From Spinacia oleracea (lineage: Eukaryota > Streptophyta > Magnoliopsida > Caryophyllales > Amaranthaceae): 64,000 bases of DNA. Made by a program: the position numbers and the translations under genes. Within the stretch, counting starts at the first letter, position 1; each line of letters begins with the position of its first letter. The notes under the pieces are model-generated. The model was not told the origin of the DNA. It ran no database searches and saw only the letters and a list, made by a program, of their open reading frames with translations. Positions 10,501 to 20,570 of the stretch are shown here, in pieces. The stretch lies in assembly GCF_020520425.1 (NCBI RefSeq), contig NC_079491.1, positions 1,860,001-1,924,000 of the forward strand, in the 5' to 3' direction.

Positions 10501-12176
10501 AATCTGTTTCTTTTGCTGTAAAAGACTGCTCTCTTGACAATGATTGTGATGATCTTTGGTTAACTGATTTGGCACTCAATAGCTTTGACACTTGGGAATC
10601 ATTAGCTTTTACTGTGTTTCAGTCTCCCAATGATCCCAAGCATTACAATCAAGCTAAACATGATGCTAACTGGTTAACTGCTATGGATAAAGAAATCCAA
10701 GCCTTGGAGAGTAATGATACTTGGGAACTTACTCAGTTACCCAAAGATAAGAAAGCAATTGGCTCTAAGTGGGTTTACAGAACCAAACTCAATCCTGATT
10801 ACACTATAGATAGGCATAAAGCTAGATTAGTGGCAATTGGTTATCAACAAGTGGAAGGAAAGGATTTTACTCAGAGTTTTTCCCCTGTTGCTAAATTAGC
10901 TACTGTGAGAATTGTCATTGCACTTGCTGCTGTAAGAGGTTGGCCACTATATCAGCTGGATGTCAATAATGCCTTTTTACATGGCTATATTGATGAGGAG
11001 GTTTACATGAAGCCACCTCCTGGTTATCTTAAAGCTCAGCCTGGACAAGTTTGTAAACTCAAGAGATCCTTATATGGTTTGAGACAAGCATCTAGGCAAT
11101 GGAACAAGGAATTGAACAAATTTCTGATTTCTCTCAACTTTCAGCAATCTAAGCAGGATTATTCTCTGTTTACAAGGACTTATGATGCAGAATTTCTTGT
11201 GATTTTGGTTTATGTGGATGATATATTGATTACTGGTACTTCAAAGGCTCAAATTGAAGAAGTGAAAGTTGCTTTAGACACTGCTTTTACAATCAAGGAT
11301 CTTGGTCTGCTTGCTTATTTCCTTGGTATTGAAATCCACAGAACTGATAATGGTATTTTTCTTTCTCAAAGAAAATACATTCAGGACATTCTAATTGATG
11401 CTGGTATGGAAGAATGTACTCCTGCACCAGCTCCTCTTTCATGTGGTCTAAAATTGTCCATTGCTGATGGGGTTTTGCTTGATGATCCTGATGTATATAG
11501 AAGGCTTGTTGGTAGATTGCTTTACCTAGGCATCACAAGACCTGATTTGTCCTACTGTGTGCAGCATCTCAGTCAATTTGTTCATTCTCCAAGAGTTCCT
11601 CATCTCAAGGCTGCTCTTCATGTCTTAAAGTACTTAAAGGGTACAATAGATAATGGTTTATGGTATACAGCTGATTCTAATACAGAGTTAAGTGCATATA
11701 GTGATGCTGACCGGAGTGCCTGTCAATACAGCAGCAGATCTTTAAGTGCATATGCTGTCTTCCTTGGCAACAATTTGGTTTCTTGGAAGACTAAAAAGCA
11801 GCGTAGTGTGAGTAAATCTTCAGCTGAGGCAGAGTACAGAAGCATGTCTGCAACTGCCAGTGAGCTTGTTTGGATTCAGGGTTTACTTGAAGACCTCCAA
11901 GTTCACATTTCATTGCCTGTTAAGTTATTGTGTGATAATACTTCTGCTGAACATCTTGCCAAGAATCCCATGTTTCATGACAAGACCAAACACTTGAAAA
12001 GGGATATGCATTATGTTCGTGAGCAAGTAGATGATGGTTTCATTGAAACTGCTCATGTTTCTGGTGCCCTACAACTTGCAGATTTGTTAACTAAACCACT
12101 TGCTTCTTCTCGACATCAGTTTCTATCTGCCAAGCTTGGACTTGTGTCTAAAGTCCAGCTTGAAGGGGGAGTATAG
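7515..12176 (+). CDS. Copia 1 gag-pol polyprotein
   Basis: One frame of about 1550 codons from the ATG at 7515 (MATDSF...). In order: a Copia-type gag domain (about 7600-8350), a CCHC zinc knuckle (near 8373), aspartic protease with DSGA (near 8758), the GAG-pre-integrase HARLGHPS segment (near 9245), integrase core (about 9400-9800), reverse transcriptase with the YVDD box (near 11213) and RNase H to the end. The protease-integrase-RT-RNase H order defines Copia rather than Gypsy. The stop codon lies within the first bases of the right LTR. It looks whole. Cytoplasmic particle formation and nuclear integration are family knowledge. Confidence 0.95.
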   Translation: MATDSFETHQDSYQNNGENGGNLDPYFIANSDSPTSSLVSAVFNGSNFLRWKRNVMRALIAKNKEGFVNGGIIKPAVNHKDYCKWKRADFMVVSWILSSMNNELADDFGYIDNAGELWKELNERFGQSNGPLIYQLKKEIDSLKQDNMTIVTYYGKLKKLWEEMQSLRAFPTCICGALNGCSCQILKKIAEFEEEDRMMKFLLGLNGGFEGTVTNVLSMDPLPSINRVFAITQQIEKQKEVSGAAVEASAMSSSAMAAQSYKGDQSQRFAGVKKDWKEIKKEKMHKICTHCKGKGHTVDQCFKLIGYPDWYNTIKASKGSQYQANGSRLVANVNSAADVGDNPLDDQLNGSVGSVNNEMINTICQEVLKAMKGKQVQYGDTSGVSGSYANYAGIISHSFNCTVNKMLICGLWIVDSGACDHMTYDESILINKRPLQKTIKVGLPDGTQLNVDTVGDVVLSDKLVLSNVLLVKGFKHNLMSVGRLIEQTGIHVIFTGDGYSFQDPSSSAMLGAGNKTQGLYYFAKHTDLQDLKCSGNTAATVVQDGNTHVNTGVLPNKTATSMFQSKMDNRNKLDLLHARLGHPSLSKMKYVDETYCKGFTEYNCDVCFHSKHHRFPFKKSDSRASECFELIHLDLWGSYRVRNLDGSAYFLTVLDDHSRVTWTFLLHNKMQVEKVVADFISMVDTQYHKIIKRIRPDNGTEVVKDSCRVLFASKGIIHEKSVPYVPQQNGRVERKHRSLLEIARALRFHAGLPKKFWGECVLTATHLINKIPVKVLNWKTPFEVLFQSVPVYDTLRVFGCLYFAHNTQVKKDKFDSRTRKCIFLGYPAGYRAFKLYDMDTHTVFVSRDVIFFEDVFPYKSQPTHNPDILKPVQTVHFGSEANSHSVDLSSDIQNHTPTESPLLSLNTSPPHSSQNSLHFAPNSSSSSHSSGSTHNTEPEIHITSPNTQLNQSPNIIQPIVPTLVTRQSSRTIKPSTALKDFVGAYIPHRHDTSSSESVSFAVKDCSLDNDCDDLWLTDLALNSFDTWESLAFTVFQSPNDPKHYNQAKHDANWLTAMDKEIQALESNDTWELTQLPKDKKAIGSKWVYRTKLNPDYTIDRHKARLVAIGYQQVEGKDFTQSFSPVAKLATVRIVIALAAVRGWPLYQLDVNNAFLHGYIDEEVYMKPPPGYLKAQPGQVCKLKRSLYGLRQASRQWNKELNKFLISLNFQQSKQDYSLFTRTYDAEFLVILVYVDDILITGTSKAQIEEVKVALDTAFTIKDLGLLAYFLGIEIHRTDNGIFLSQRKYIQDILIDAGMEECTPAPAPLSCGLKLSIADGVLLDDPDVYRRLVGRLLYLGITRPDLSYCVQHLSQFVHSPRVPHLKAALHVLKYLKGTIDNGLWYTADSNTELSAYSDADRSACQYSSRSLSAYAVFLGNNLVSWKTKKQRSVSKSSAEAEYRSMSATASELVWIQGLLEDLQVHISLPVKLLCDNTSAEHLAKNPMFHDKTKHLKRDMHYVREQVDDGFIETAHVSGALQLADLLTKPLASSRHQFLSAKLGLVSKVQLEGGV

Positions 12177-12376
12177 GATATATGATATTTATATTTATCT
12201 TTTTCATTTTTACAAAAGTTTGTTAGTGAGTTTGTTGCAAGTTAGTTAGGGTTAGCTGCTTGCTTGTATATAAAGCAATGTTGGCTTCTCTTCCAAGCCA
12301 AGAAACTTAATCAGTAAATTCAAGTTTTCTTCAACTATTTTCTCTCTAGCATTCTGAAACTCTCTTAGATTCTTCA
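12172..12376 (+). repeat. Right LTR of Copia 1
   Basis: 205 bp, nearly identical to 7140-7344 and directly preceded by the purine tract. The polyprotein stop codon overlaps its first bases. Confidence 0.9.
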
Positions 12377-12410
12377 TCGTTCAACCTTCTGCATGCTTTA
12401 CAAATCAAAT

Positions 12411-12478
12411 AGTTCATGGTTGTGGTTTTTAATTGTAATCACACTCCTTCGTTCAACTTTCTGCTTTAGAAATCAAAT
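12411..12478. repeat. Second copy of a ~70-bp tandem repeat whose first copy was split by Copia 1
   Basis: The unit 'agttcatggttgt...aatcacactc' to '...ttcaac...aatcaaat' occurs here intact. Its other copy is split into 7097-7139 and 12382-12410 by Copia 1. The intact copy reads through ...TTCGTTCAAC... with TCGTT present once, an internal picture of the empty site. Confidence 0.8.
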
Positions 12479-12885
12479 TAGGTTGTTGCTACTCTTAGCC
12501 AAGTAGCCACTAAGTAGGCAAGTAGCCACGCCATCGTTAATGGTCGTATTCAGTGCAGAAGGCTCCAACAAATTAGGTTGTTACTTATCCGATTAACACA
12601 GGCTTAAGTTTAATCTGTTAATCAAAACATTATTTATAAGCACGAATTACCCATATTAGATTGAGAATTGCAAAATTTTATTAGATGGAGGAACTCAACA
12701 TTGATTCATTGAAAAGTTTTATACAAGTAGAAACCTCAACAAAACAAGGGGCCCTTCTAGCTAGAGAGGACTGCCTTTTATTTTACCCATCCTAAAAAAA
12801 CCCAAACCTAAAAACCTTCACATTACTTAACAATGTGAATGACTAGACCATCTCATCTCATAACTAGCAGCTTGTGCATTGTTTC
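12479..12885 (-). other. 3' flank / 3' UTR region of the 11S globulin gene
   Basis: AT-rich sequence downstream of the globulin stop codon on the minus strand, presumably containing its 3' UTR and polyadenylation site. No other gene or element ends are visible. Confidence 0.5.
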
Positions 12886-15800
12886 TTATGCAGCGATCTC
12901 CCTCCTTTGGTACCCTTGGTTCTCAGGGCGGAACAAAGTGGTCTCAGACCGGCTAAACTTGAGGCGGTGAGCCTGCTCGCGAGATATCTGGTATATGTTC
13001 GAGATGACTTCAACGGGCATGGCACGGATGGCGGATGTTCTTCCTGCAAGAGTCTGGAACAAAGCGTTCTCACAAGTCTTGAACGAGACCCACTCGAACC
13101 CTTCCTCGGTGGCTTGCTTGATGACTGCGAAGTTTTGTGGGACTACTACTATTTGGCCTTGTCGTAGCTCATCGTCGAAGACCGAGTTTCCTTGTGCGTT
13201 CACGATTTGGATGCGTGCTCGTCCTCGGACACCGTAGATTATGCTGTGTGCGTTTAGGTTGTAGTGTGGTGCCATGATTGCATTCTGCATCACATAGTCA
13301 TATATATGCAATTATAAGTTAGTTAACTTAGTTTTCTGGTGTGAATGATTTGAACATGAGAAATATTTTACCCACTAGGCTAAGGTGTTATTGGTGCAAT
13401 TATAGCTAAATGATATTGAAAAATACTAGTTGATAAAAAGTATACCCGGTTGCAGATAGAGGGACTCGTTTTTTTACTTTTAATACTTAAAAAAAACATA
13501 TTTTATTGTTTAAAAGCACGTATTTATTTATCTATTTAAAGCGCATTTATACAGACAAAAAAACACATTCGTTAGAAAAGAACATATTGTTGAATATAAT
13601 ACAATCGCAAAAATAAAAATATTTTTTTTTCTGAAAAAGTATTGTGCTTTTAGACTGTAAAAATGTGATTTTAAACTGAAAAAGATGTATTTTTTAATAG
13701 TCAAAAATATCTTTAATCCGATTGCATGTACAACTACATACAACCGGATATACCTTCTAATTTGGATCAAACAAAGCAATTAAAATGAGACGAAGGGAGT
13801 ATCAGGTACACATAGTCCTTAAGTGTAGTACCATGTTAATTAAAAACGTGTGTTGAACCCTTATATATAACCCTTAGAACTGCATATAGAAAAACACGAA
13901 ATAATAAGCGAAGGAAATGACGAAATTACCCTGTAGAGGACACCCTTCTCAGCACTCAAACGAAGGAAGCTAAGAATAGGCAAGTTAAAGCTGTTAAGAG
14001 TAGTAAGCCTTCCAGCCTCAGGAGAGTAAACATCAGCCTCAGATGGTCTATCAATGTTCTCACTTAACCGAGCCGAGCAAATAGTCTCTTCCAACCCGTT
14101 CATCGAACCGTACCTCGAGCGCGAGCCACGGCTACGTTCTTCTCTCTCTTCATATGACCTGCTTGGTGGCTTGACCACATGTAGACCTTCCTGAACCAAC
14201 ACAATGTTGCCTCTTTCGTCTTGCTCGGCTTGGAGTCTTTGAGCAATTTCTTCGCTGACGCCGAATGATTGAGCTAGGGTCCTTGTGTCGAAGCCGCTGA
14301 ATACGTTGCCGGAGTCGGATTGGCGGCCGCCTCTTCGGGATTCTCCGCCGCGGCGTTGGTGGTGTTGTTGTTGTTGTCCTTGCTCTTGGAATTCGCGACG
14401 TTGGTGGTGGCGTCCTTGCTGTTGTTCATGCTCTTGTTCGGGGTTACCCGCCAAGTAGAATCTCTGTTTTCAATTCATGATCACAAAATTCACAATGTTA
14501 TGAACAAGATGTTACGTGAGGTTAAAGTGGTATGTTTATATATCCTTAGAAAAAGGTTTCATTTTTAGATAATATCGAATACGTACTTACTCCGTCCGTT
14601 TCTTAATACTTTTTCTGTCCTATATTTAGGGTCTCGTTTGAATAAAAACACCGATTTTAAGAAAATTGAAATATAACAAATGGAAAAGTGAAAAGTAATA
14701 TATTGATAATTGGTCTTCATGAAAATGTGAAATAAGTACATGGGAAAATATAATACTCCCTCCGTCCCGATATACTCGACCCGGTTTGATCGGCACAGAG
14801 TTTAAGGCACTTGAATTGACTTATTTAATTTAATAGGTAGTAGTTAATAGTGGTGTATTATTTTAATGTAGTTAGTGGGAAATGTGTAAAGTGGTGGGGT
14901 TGGGGGAGAGTAGGGGTTGAATTTTTAATTATTTTTTGTATGGAGTAGGGGGTAGGTGGGTTAATAGGGGTGGAGTGAGAAATAATATAATATTGTTAGA
15001 ATATTTCCATTTTTAGAAACAGGTCAAGTATTAAGGGACGGCCCGATAAGGAAAACAGGTCAAGTATTCCGGGACGGAGGGAGTAGTATATTGATAATTG
15101 ATCGTCATGAAAAGGTGAAATAAAGTACATAGGGAAATGTAATATAATACATGAGGAAGTGGAATATAGTACATATTTTATTTTGTTGTATTTTTAATTA
15201 ATATAGTATGAAAGTGGAAAATTTTAAGGCCAGAAATAAAAACATGATTATAATTTTGAAACACCCGACGTGACTAATAAAATAAGACTATAATTATGGG
15301 ACGGAGGGAGTAGATAGAATCATGTTGACTTTTCATGTTATTTATTTAGTAAGTCTAACCAAATTTATTACTAATATAAAAAGATAAATTTTGTATTTAT
15401 AATTATTATTGGGTTAATCTAGATCTTAATGTATATTTTAAAAATATCTATTTTTTTTATAATTTTTATTACTATTAATGTAATTAAATATATCGATTAA
15501 AGTTAATGTATAAATTGTATAAAAGGTCAATATAATTAATTTATCTATCGTGAAACGGAGGAAATAACATTAGAATTGAAGATTATTTTACATACCCTGG
15601 GGACATCCTTATCAAGTTGGTTAGCATGGTTAGAGGTGTCAATAAGGATAACAGCAACAAGAGGTTCATCCCCATTGTTGTAGGCCCAATGAGCAACTCC
15701 GGCTGGCATCGCGAAGATGTCGCCTTGTCGGAGGTGTCGGATCTTCTGGTGTTGGTCTTGGAAGCGGCCCTGGCGGCCTTGGCCTTGGCCTTGGCCTTGG

Positions 15801-16994
15801 CCTTGGAAGCGGCCGCCTCTCATACCTCGTTCCATGCCTTCTCTCCATGCCTCTTGTGTTGAGAGCGATTCGAAGGTCTCGGGGCAACCCGGGATCATCA
15901 ACCCGCTTATTCCATTCCCTACAAAATATTATATGTTCCCAACATAATCAAATTAAATCATGAAACACATGCATTATGTAATTAAATCATGAACACATGC
16001 ATTATGTATGGAGTTCTTTATGCTTTGAAAGGTGTGTCCAAAGTTTAAAAACGGTATACTTACTCCGTATATTAAAATATTATCTTGTGAGACACTGTTG
16101 GATTGATCTCGTTATGTATTTATAAAATATCAATTTTTTTTTTCTCATGTAAATTGGATATATTTACCAGCTAAATATTGCATTAGAAACCGTACAAATA
16201 ATAAGAACTATAGATGGTAGTAAATATGTTTGAAATTTCAAACCTTAACGTACCCCTCTTTACTTTTTAGCCAAGATCCACCACTAAAATGATGTCATAA
16301 AGTACAACATCCGTTTTATTAAGTTCTTTCAGCTTTGAAAGATGTGTGTAAAGTTAAAATTCTTTTACCATAAATTCCCATTAATAAAAACTATACACTT
16401 CCTTCGTTTCAAAATAATTATAACAGTTTGTTTTTTGCACTATTTAAAAAATCTATTTTGTTTATTTTCGATGATCTATACTTTAGGCAAAATATATCCA
16501 TGTGAGATCTTAGTAGATTTGGTAGATTCATTTTAGTGTATATTTTGTGAATATACAATTTTTTTATAATATTTACTTATTGATAATTAAATATAGTAAT
16601 TGTTCAAATTATGAATTGACAAGCGTGAAAAACAACTTAAAAAAACAAAGAAAGTATATAATAATACTTGGTACAAGAATTAAGAAGGGTAGTACATACC
16701 TTGCTCAATGTAAATGAGCTCAGGGCCACTAGTAAAAGAAGGCAAAAGTAGACCATTACGCTCAATGGTACGCCTAATAACAGTAACACCAGAACACCTA
16801 AACTGCTGGTCCTGACAATCCCAAACCTCAGTTAAACCACCTTCAGCCTGAATCCGATTACTCGGTTCGAGGGCGGTTAACCGGTCGATTTGGCACTCAT
16901 TCTCACGCGCCCGACCCTGACCCATGCACCCATTCAACAACACCATTGCAATGGTGAAACTTAGAAGAAACACTCTTGTTGTACACTTAGCCAT
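12886..16994 (-). CDS. 11S globulin seed storage protein precursor
   Basis: Four exons (16994-16700, 15918-15596, 14463-13930, 13284-12886) encode 516 residues; all junctions are GT-AG and in phase. A signal peptide ([20 protein letters not shown]..., cleavage probably after Gly25) leads to the ER. It is followed by the acidic chain with the first cupin barrel, a Gln/Arg/His-rich variable region (about 215-255), the conserved Asn-Gly processing site in GSMNGLEET (Asn near 328, cut by vacuolar processing enzyme), then the basic chain with the second cupin barrel. The four-exon structure and length are typical for legumin-type globulins, which form hexamers in protein storage vacuoles. The protein closely resembles quinoa-type 11S globulin. 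It is flanked by two young Copia elements; three introns carry MITE-like repeats. Confidence 0.95.
13440..13753. mobile_element. Inverted-end MITE in globulin intron 3
   Basis: The ends GTATACCCGGTTG (13440-13452) and CAACCGGATATAC (13741-13753) are inverted with one mismatch and enclose an AT-rich 314-bp core. Target duplication not resolved. Lies wholly within intron 3 (13285-13929). Confidence 0.5.
14590..15310. mobile_element. Outer Stowaway MITE in globulin intron 2
   Basis: Starts after TA with CTCCGTCCGTTTCTTAAT and ends GGGACGGAGGGAG before TA at 15311-15312. It encloses a second Stowaway (14756-15083). Around that insertion the outer element carries two diverged copies of a ~60-bp block ('tattgataattg.tc.tcatgaaaa.gtgaaata'), so it had an internal duplication. 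Confidence 0.65.
14756..15083. mobile_element. Inner Stowaway MITE in globulin intron 2
   Basis: 328 bp between TA dinucleotides (14754-14755, 15084-15085), with ends CTCCCTCCGTCCC and GGGACGGAGGGAG. Near-identical in length and layout to 57258-57582, so both belong to one subfamily. Confidence 0.85.
15775..15804 (-). repeat. Hexanucleotide repeat coding for Gly-Gln in globulin exon 2
   Basis: Five tandem GGCCTT units on the plus strand read as alternating Gln-Gly on the coding strand ([17 protein letters not shown]). It sits in a surface loop region of the acidic chain where 11S globulins vary in length, and is a slippage-prone tract within an exon. Confidence 0.8.
16396..16654. mobile_element. 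Degenerate Stowaway-like MITE in globulin intron 1
   Basis: Ends CACTTCCTTCGTTTCAAAAT and (inverted) TACTTTCTTTGTTTTTTTAA match partly and are bordered by TA. The core shares 'atatatccatgtgagatctta' type sequence with common plant Stowaways. Lies in intron 1 (15919-16699). Confidence 0.5.
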
Positions 16995-17107
16995 TTTCTG
17001 AAGCTTTTTTTTTTGTGTTGAAAAGAAGGGAAATTAAGTGTGTTTTTTTGTGAGTAGATTGAGTTGAAGATGTGGAGAATGGAGAATGTGTGTGGTAGAA
17101 AAGTGGG

Positions 17108-17114
17108 ATTTATA
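17108..17114 (-). promoter_or_regulatory. TATA box of the 11S globulin gene
   Basis: TATAAAT on the minus strand, about 115 bp upstream of the start codon at 16994, a normal distance for a short 5' UTR in a storage-protein gene. Preceded by the CACTCTTTCTCTCTTT-type pyrimidine tract on the transcript side. Confidence 0.65.
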
Positions 17115-17185
17115 GGAATGAGAGAAAGAGAGAAAGAGTGACACATATATGATTATGTTATGGAATTTTATGCCATTCTTCAATT

Positions 17186-17191
17186 TGCATG
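17186..17191 (-). promoter_or_regulatory. RY element (CATGCA) upstream of 11S globulin
   Basis: CATGCA on the minus strand about 75 bp upstream of the TATA box. RY motifs bind B3 factors (ABI3/FUS3) and drive seed-specific expression in storage-protein promoters; position and gene type agree. A CACGTG G-box is also present at 17487-17492, about 490 bp upstream of the ATG. Function is inference. Confidence 0.55.
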
Positions 17192-17429
17192 GTATTGAGG
17201 TGTTGCATTTGTTACACCTATTTTCTGAGTGTTTTAGCAAGTGTCTGGTTTTTAATCTCATGTCACTACAAAAGTTACAATATTGTATATATATGGACAT
17301 AATATAATGGTAAGATTGAGACACTTTTCTTTTGTTGCCTTTTTGTTGTTTTTCTGATTGTTTGCTAGTAGTAGCTATAGTTCCATTTAATTTCAAATTC
17401 ATTAATTGTTCTTGAATCTTGATCCGCAA

Positions 17430-17785
17430 ATGTTTTTTTTAGGATGTACGTGTATGGTCCAACCAGTTGTATACTAGTCTTATATGCACGTGATGCGTGC
17501 GAATATAAGAAATCGATTTATGTTATTACCTTTAAACCTGAAATAACATATAAAAAATATAATATAAATGCGATGCGTGAGAATATTAAAAACATATAAG
17601 TTATATAGAGTCGAACGCATATAAACATATTGATTAAAATGATAAGAATTGATTTAAGAGGCTAGATTGATTCAAATGTTTCTTTAGGCTTTTCCAATTA
17701 AGTAGGTTGTCATTATATTATCTATTCTATAAGTGTGGAGGGTATTTAGTAATCTAAAGGGGATACCAAAAGTGGATTTACCAAA
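17430..17785. other. AT-rich upstream region, possibly Helitron-derived
   Basis: Contains ATGCACGTGATGCGTGCG and a related ATGCGATGCGTGAG repeat, a pattern often seen near plant Helitron ends. On the other side of Copia 2, 'cacatctttacttatataa' may be the continuation. No certain ends; low confidence. Confidence 0.25.
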
Positions 17786-17790
17786 ATAAC

Positions 17791-19176
17791 TGAAGGAAAT
17801 AATGCCCTTGGTCCAAGTATGCATTCTATGTTAAGTCTAATAAATGCGGTTCAGTATTAATTAACAAGTTAATAATTCAGTGAGATCAAGTGAGCTGAAT
17901 GCCTAGCTAGAGGCCGCTTCAGTTCAAGTGGAATTAATGATATTAATCCACAGCTTACTCTTGACTGAACCCGTAGGGTCACACAAATAGTACGTAAACG
18001 GATCAAGTATTTAATGGCATTAAATACTCCATCTATGAATATTTGGAACCGACGGATCTTGGTTTCAGTGGGAGCTAAGATCGTCACAGGCAAGAAATGA
18101 ATACTCCGGAAACGATGATATTGCCGGAAACGGAAATATGGATCGTATCGGAAATATGAATATTATCCAAGTCGTAGATGTTGCCGGAAACGGAAACATG
18201 GTACGTATCGGAAAATATTATTGGAAATGGAAATATTACCAGAATCGGAAATATTGCCGGAAACGGAAATATTGTCAGAATCGGAAATATTACCGGAATC
18301 GGAAAATAATTCCGGAAACGGAAATATTAAATATTTGTTCGAAACGGAAATTAATTCCGGAATCGGAAATATTAAATATTGTTCGTAATCGGAAATAGAT
18401 TCCGGAAATGGAAATTTAATCGGAAGCGTATCGTACGAATTAGCATCGGACGAGGCTTGCCGGACGAAGGCCCAGCACGAAGCCGGGGCCATCGCCCAGC
18501 AAGCATGCGCGCCACAAGCCCAGCCAAGGCAGCGCCCAGGCCTACCGCAAGGCAGGCCCAGCGCGCGCCAAGGGCCACGGATGCGTGGGCCGTGCTGCGT
18601 GGGCTGCTGCTCGCACGCGCATGGGCAGCCCTTGTGGCTGCCGTGTGTGTGTGAGTTTGTGCACATGCGTTATTCCTGAATCTGCAAGAGTCAGTGTATG
18701 ATTAAATTTCTATTCCTAATTGGATAAATTAATTAAATAGAATTCATGTAGGATTCTAATTTCAATTAATTCGTATCCTACTAGGATTACGATTCCTTTT
18801 CCATAACTCTATAAATAAAGGCCAAGGGGTCATAATTTATATACAAGTTTCAAAGTATTCAAAAGTGAGTTTTTTTGAGAGAAAATTAAAACACATCTTG
18901 CTCATAAAGTGCCGAAATTTTCTAGTACCTTAAGGGCGATTCTAGTTGGTCAATCTTAAGGCGGATCCGGACGTGCTGTGGACTATCTACGGAGGGACGA
19001 CACTTGGAGTCCTAAAAGACTTGTTCTTGTTCGGTTCGGGCGCAGCTAGGGAGGGCACGCAACAAAGAGTATGCATCTAAATTATGCTATATGATTATGT
19101 GTAAATAATATGTTGTCCTGGGTTAATGGTTGTTTCCGCATGATCTATGTAATGTCATATGTATCATAACCTAACA
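17791..19176 (+). repeat. Left LTR of Copia 2
   Basis: 1386 bp, TG...CA ends. Contains a CGGAAATATT-type minisatellite (about 18095-18425), a GC-rich patch (18450-18660) and a TATA box CTATAAATA near 18810 that would start the genomic RNA. Confidence 0.95.
18095..18425 (+). repeat. CGGAAATATT minisatellite within the Copia 2 LTR
   Basis: About 18 imperfect copies of a 10-14 bp unit (CGGAAATATTRCCGGAA variants). The same block is in the right LTR at about 27138-27468. The long open frames over it are periodic by-products. Confidence 0.85.
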
Positions 19177-19919
19177 GTGGTATCACGAGCCCCTTATTAT
19201 TTTCATAATCTAAATTGCATGAACATGGTTAAATATTACAAATTTGCAAGAATTAAAAGGGGTGATTAATTTTCGTAATTGTTAATTAATTGCAAATTGC
19301 GTTTATTTAATTATACGTACGCAGTTTTTCGGCAGTTTCTTCGTTACTCATCCGAATTGAGTGATTTTTGTGTCAATTCCGCATGTAAAAGGCATTCTAA
19401 AATTTTGACAAAAATAATTTTTTTCTGCCGAACCCAGAATTCTCAAATTCGAAGCCTAACTATGACTTTTCGAAGGTTTTAGTTTTTCGAATGCAAAATT
19501 TCGTAAATTTAAGATGTTAAATTAAATATTTGCGATTCTTGTTGATAAATCTTGAATTTTTGATTGACCTACTGCATATGTTTAACAAGTTTGAATGCCT
19601 AGTCTTGTTAATTATGCAATCTAATTTGTAATTATGATTAATTTGTTGAAAATTAGAATAATTTAGAATTAATTTGATTTTCATAATTAATTGTAATTTA
19701 ATTAGAAACCTATGATTAAAAACCACCATAAAAATTATAAATTTACGATAAATTTTAAATTTTTATGACCTAGACTTGAATCCATATCAATCGGAAATCA
19801 ATTGGATAATAAATTTTCGATTTTTTTCGCCCTAAAATTATGAAATTAATATTATTTATTAATTTGTCATTAATTTCAAATATAAATTTTAAATTTTTAT
19901 GCGATTCGTTCAAATAACT

Positions 19920-20570
19920 TGCACGCACGAAGCAATGGACGCTTCGTGTTACCCTTAAGGGGTGTTGTATAATGCGGGCATGCGACGACGAGCAAGGGAG
20001 CTCGTCGCCCGTGCGGCACGAATGCAATGAGCAAGGGCGTAGTGCACGAGCACAAGGCAGCAGCCCTGCCTTGTGTCGTGTGCCACGAGCAATGAACGAA
20101 TGGGCATGGGCGAGGGGCGAGCCAAGGCAGTCGCGTGTGGGCAGCAAGCGAGCTGCGCCACAACGCGCGCTGCCTCGCACAAGTGCGCGCAGCCTCGCGC
20201 GCAGCGAGCGCAAGCTCGCGTGCCACGAGCGCTGCGCCCAGCACTACTCGCGCGCACAGCGCGTGATGTCGCTCGCCCAGCGAGCGATGTCGCGCCCCAG
20301 CGAGCGATGGCTCGCGCGCACAGCGAGCGATGTCGCGCCCCAGCGAGCGATGGCTCGCGCGCACAGCGAGCGAGCCAGCGCGCCCAGCGAGCGATCTCGC
20401 GCGCGCGCACTGCGAGCGATAGCTCGCGTGCGATGGGGCGCTGTGCGGAGGCTTGCGATAGGACAGCAGCAGCTATGCGACGAGCGCATGGGCTGCGCGC
20501 ACATGGCCAGCAATGGCTGTGTGCGTACGGCCCATGGGCGTGCAACGCGTAGGGTGCTTGCGTTACGATT
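19920..20570 (+). repeat. GC-rich minisatellite in the Copia 2 leader
   Basis: A sharply bounded GC-rich island in an otherwise AT-rich leader. The core (about 20170-20430) repeats units such as GCGAGCGATGTCGCGCCCCA and GCGAGCGATGGCTCGCGCGC. Open frames of 150-207 codons occur in several frames on both strands with Ala/Arg/Ser-rich low-complexity products, a sign of repeat structure rather than coding. Confidence 0.8.

Larger units (their letters stand above)
7140..12376 (+). mobile_element. Copia LTR retrotransposon 1, looks whole and young
   Basis: 5237-bp Ty1/Copia element with two 205-bp LTRs (7140-7344, 12172-12376), a primer-binding site TGGTATCAGAGC directly after the left LTR (complementary to initiator tRNA-Met), a single open gag-pol frame, and a purine tract GAAGGGGGAG before the right LTR. 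It is flanked by a perfect 5-bp duplication TCGTT (7135-7139, 12377-12381). The LTRs differ at only about two of 205 positions, suggesting insertion within the last several hundred thousand years at usual plant rates. It sits about 0.5 kb beyond the 3' end of the 11S globulin coding region. No breaks seen. Confidence 0.95.

Noticed and set aside
18163-18666. 167-codon minus-strand frame, repeated at 27206-27730
   Set aside because: It is the LTR minisatellite read in a periodic frame; no protein family features.
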